DNA of 7,164 nucleotides from CAYFUL01 sp964346375 (lineage in GTDB: Bacteria > Bacillota > Clostridia > Tissierellales > Peptoniphilaceae): contig CAYFUL010000068.1 in assembly GCA_964346375.1 (NCBI GenBank), positions 1-7,164 of the forward strand, given 5' to 3'. Positions 5,336-7,164 of this stretch are shown here, one piece after another. The notes beneath the pieces were generated by a model that saw nothing but the letters and a program-made list of their open reading frames with translations, did not search any database and had not been told where the DNA came from. Every line of letters begins with the position of its first letter. Position 1 is the stretch's first letter. A program made the position numbers and the translations under genes.

Positions 5336-6469
5336 TCATTCCTTCTCTAACTCGTTCTTAATCAATATTAAAAACCTCTGCATTAAACTTTCCAAAACCT
5401 CTGTTGCACAATTTCCCGATACACTTAGTACATTTCCACTGCCAAATAATTTATATTCATCTTCTAATTCGCTGTAGATCTTTTTTAAATCCAAGTTTAA
5501 ATTCTTCGACCTTGATACTAAAAACTGGGACTTTGCTCCGAAGGCTATGCCGTAAATTTGTACGTAGTTGTAACTTTGTACAATTCTCTCTGAAATATTT
5601 TTAAGCTCCATAAAATTCATATTGTTAAAGAATTTAAAAATATACTTTACGCCATTTATTTCCCTTGCCTCTTCCTTGTACTCCATTACAGTTTCTATAT
5701 TTCTATTCTCCTTAAAGGATTTTAGCTCTGCAAGAGTATCGGCAGTTTTATTTTTTAGTAGATTAACTGTATTTATTAGATTTTTTTGTCTAGTGCCTAG
5801 ATTTTTTTCAAGTTCTCCTATTATTTTGGACTTTTCCATATAGTCTCGGATTGCCCTCTTTCCACATAGAAAAACTATTTCCGTTTCACTTTTACTTGGG
5901 AGAATTTTTAGCAGTCCAATTTCTCCAGTTCTCTTTACATGAGGACCCTCTATTATAAATTTTCCCAGTCCTCCAATTGAAACCCTCTCCTCTAAATTAC
6001 TATACTCTAGTGAATTTATCTCCAGGTCTGATAGAATTAAATGGTTTACATATTCCTCTACCTTTTCCAATTCCAATTTTGAAATTTCTCTGTCCAAAAT
6101 AATTTTTGAAGAATTAGGTCCAACTTTATAGTCTATGGTTTTTATTCCACATAGGGATTGCACTGCTGCTTTTAGTATAAATAGTCCGCCAACTTGTTGT
6201 ATAATATCCAGCCTTCTGTCGTAGTCTATTTCCACACTTACATTTATTCCACCTTCTACACCGTAGTAAAAGATTGTACCATTGTCGTAGACTGCCTTAG
6301 TCTGTACTCCGTCTATGTAGAAAATATCTCCAATTATTTTTTCCGTTCCTGGAAATACTATGTCCTCCTCCGTAGTAAAGTAGTTTGTTCCGTGAAGGGT
6401 TACATGGTTTTGTACCTTGGTCTTAGTGTGTTTTTTATATGGATTTAATAAAAAAGTATATTCTTTCAT
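5336..6469 (-). CDS. AlaX-L/DHHA1-type alanyl-tRNA editing protein homologue with degenerate editing site
   Basis: A 377-residue soluble protein related to the editing half of alanyl-tRNA synthetase and free-standing long AlaX proteins, which remove serine or glycine from mischarged tRNA-Ala. Residues about 1-80 match the N-terminal barrel region, but the usual FYPEGGGQPxD is reduced to VFPGTEKIIGD. The second domain shows RRLDIIQQVGGLFILKA (85-101) where relatives have an HxxxH zinc motif, with Val93 and Phe97 instead. GPHVKRTGEIGLLKI (175-189) keeps the His (177) of the CxxxH pair but has Ile173 for Cys. A coiled-coil-like linker (about 213-255) and a DHHA1-like end (GSGNVLSVSGN, 343-353) follow. 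With three of four zinc ligands gone, normal deacylation is unlikely; tRNA binding or another role is inference. The ATG is preceded by AGAGG at good spacing. The gene is divergent from comEC. Confidence 0.8.
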   Translation of the reverse strand: MKEYTFLLNPYKKHTKTKVQNHVTLHGTNYFTTEEDIVFPGTEKIIGDIFYIDGVQTKAVYDNGTIFYYGVEGGINVSVEIDYDRRLDIIQQVGGLFILKAAVQSLCGIKTIDYKVGPNSSKIILDREISKLELEKVEEYVNHLILSDLEINSLEYSNLEERVSIGGLGKFIIEGPHVKRTGEIGLLKILPSKSETEIVFLCGKRAIRDYMEKSKIIGELEKNLGTRQKNLINTVNLLKNKTADTLAELKSFKENRNIETVMEYKEEAREINGVKYIFKFFNNMNFMELKNISERIVQSYNYVQIYGIAFGAKSQFLVSRSKNLNLDLKKIYSELEDEYKLFGSGNVLSVSGNCATEVLESLMQRFLILIKNELEKE

Positions 6470-6508
6470 TTTATCGCCTCTTGGTCTATACTGTTTACAG
6501 GGGTGCCT
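6470..6508. promoter_or_regulatory. Short divergent control region between the AlaX-like gene and comEC
   Basis: Only 39 bases separate the two start codons. The region contains AGAGG for the minus-strand gene (plus-strand 6477-6481) and AGGGG (6499-6503) for comEC. TATACT at 6487-6492 on the plus strand could be a -10 box for comEC, but the upstream hexamers are poor -35 matches and the leader would be about ten bases. On the minus strand TATAGA (6485-6490) is an equally weak candidate. Promoters probably overlap the opposite gene's 5' end. Confidence 0.35.
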
Positions 6509-7164
6509 ATGTACATTATTATCTTATCCTATTTTTTAGGCATAATTTTTTCACATTTTTTTACATTTCAATATACATACATCCTCGCCTGTATTCCATT
6601 TATTTTCTACTCAGCTGTGAAAAAATCTGTTCTTGCAATATTATCCCTTATATTTATTGCATTTGCAATTTTTAATTACACTACCTATCCCATGGAACTT
6701 CCTGCGGAAATAAAATCTGACGTAATTTCTATTTCAAGTAGAATTTTAAGTAGTGGTACTTATTACTATACTGGAATTACAAATGACTTTGGTGGAAGTG
6801 TTAAACATAGAATTTATACGGAAAAACCTCTTAAAATTGGAGGGACCTATAAAATTAGCGGCTATTTAGATTCTCCAAATGCTTCCATGAACGAGGGGAA
6901 TTTTAACAGTTATAGGTATTCTCTTTCCCAAGGTGTAAAATTTATTATCAGGGAAAATTCCATTAGTGAAATTTCTTCTCCAAGGGGTTTAAGCTTAATT
7001 AAAACTAGAGTTACCAAAAATATTTCAAAATCAATTGACAATAATCTGGACGAAAAAAACGCCATACAGTTAAAATCCATTGTACATGGAGAGGATTTAA
7101 GTAGTGAATTGGAAAATATTTACAAGACTTCAGGGCTGCTACATATTTTTGCAGTGTCGGGACT
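6509..7164 (+). CDS. comEC: ComEC/Rec2-family DNA uptake channel protein, N-terminal part (3' end outside window)
   Basis: ComEC forms the membrane channel that carries single-stranded DNA into the cell during transformation. The frame is open from the ATG at 6509 to the window edge, 218 codons, so it lacks a stop here. Residues 1-60 contain two or three hydrophobic segments (IIILSYFLGIIFSHFFTF, YILACIPFIFYSA, VLAILSLIFIAFAIF), as in the N-terminus of the family. Residues about 65-155 fit the extracytoplasmic DUF4131 domain, including NEGNFNSYRYSLSQGV (128-143), matching the family's N-x-G-x-F-x-Y-x-x-Y-x-x-x-x-G-hydrophobic signature. Residues 192-218 (VHGEDLSSELENIYKTSG, then LLHIFAVSG) open the Competence channel domain. 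AGGGG five bases before the ATG supports this start. Whether the full gene is intact, and whether the strain is competent, cannot be seen. Confidence 0.9.
   Translation, partial: MYIIILSYFLGIIFSHFFTFQYTYILACIPFIFYSAVKKSVLAILSLIFIAFAIFNYTTYPMELPAEIKSDVISISSRILSSGTYYYTGITNDFGGSVKHRIYTEKPLKIGGTYKISGYLDSPNASMNEGNFNSYRYSLSQGVKFIIRENSISEISSPRGLSLIKTRVTKNISKSIDNNLDEKNAIQLKSIVHGEDLSSELENIYKTSGLLHIFAVSG

Noticed and set aside
5314..5337. AT-rich inverted repeat GAATTTT/AAAATTC at the 3' end of the AlaX-like gene
   Set aside because: A seven-base stem with only one G:C pair overlaps the stop codon and lacks a T run beyond the stem; it is likely to occur by chance in AT-rich DNA.
5404..6448. Plus-strand frames opposite the AlaX-like gene
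   Set aside because: The minus-strand protein has clear AlaX/DHHA1 features across its whole length; the plus-strand frames are Phe/Ser/Leu-rich shadows.
6439..6675. Plus-strand frame of 78 codons overlapping the start of comEC
   Set aside because: It lies in a different frame from the well-supported ComEC sequence and is rich in Tyr/Ile/Phe because of AT-rich DNA; it also covers the divergent control region.

Overview
The window looks like ordinary chromosome from a low-G+C Firmicute. Codons are A/T-rich (AGA, GGA, ATA and TTA/CTA dominate), genes are tightly packed, Shine-Dalgarno sites are purine-rich, and a comEC homologue is present. The gene set and the style of the intergenic repeat would suit an anaerobic Gram-positive coccus of the Peptoniphilus/Anaerococcus kind. 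That placement is a guess from gene content, not a match I could run.

Bases 1-4898 carry five forward genes with overlaps or gaps of only a few bases, very probably one operon. They are the end of proB (glutamate 5-kinase), proA (gamma-glutamyl phosphate reductase), thrC (threonine synthase), thrB (homoserine kinase) and a D-2-hydroxyacid dehydrogenase of the glycerate/hydroxypyruvate type. ProB and ProA make glutamate 5-semialdehyde, the proline precursor. ThrB and ThrC turn homoserine into threonine. Aspartate kinase, homoserine dehydrogenase and ProC are not in the window. The last gene has no obvious place in either pathway and may link to serine/glycerate metabolism.

Bases 4899-5335 hold no convincing gene. 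They contain a perfect TATAAT box just after the operon, a long GC-rich imperfect hairpin (4986-5039), a run of four G4 tracts on the minus strand (5021-5053), an AT-rich hairpin (5091-5129), and a short GC-rich hairpin (5274-5293) next to a CCGCGG palindrome. This looks like a dispersed intergenic repeat between convergent transcription units.

Bases 5336-6469 (minus strand) encode a full-length relative of long-form alanyl-tRNA editing proteins (AlaX-L: editing fold, coiled-coil linker, DHHA1-like C-terminus). Three of the four expected zinc ligands of the editing site are replaced, so it is probably not a normal deacylase. Divergent from it, 39 bp away, the first 218 codons of a ComEC/Rec2-type DNA-uptake channel run off the right edge (6509-7164).

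I see no CRISPR array, tRNA, rRNA, insertion sequence or phage gene. The least ordinary items are the degenerate editing protein and the structured intergenic repeat; the rest is housekeeping.
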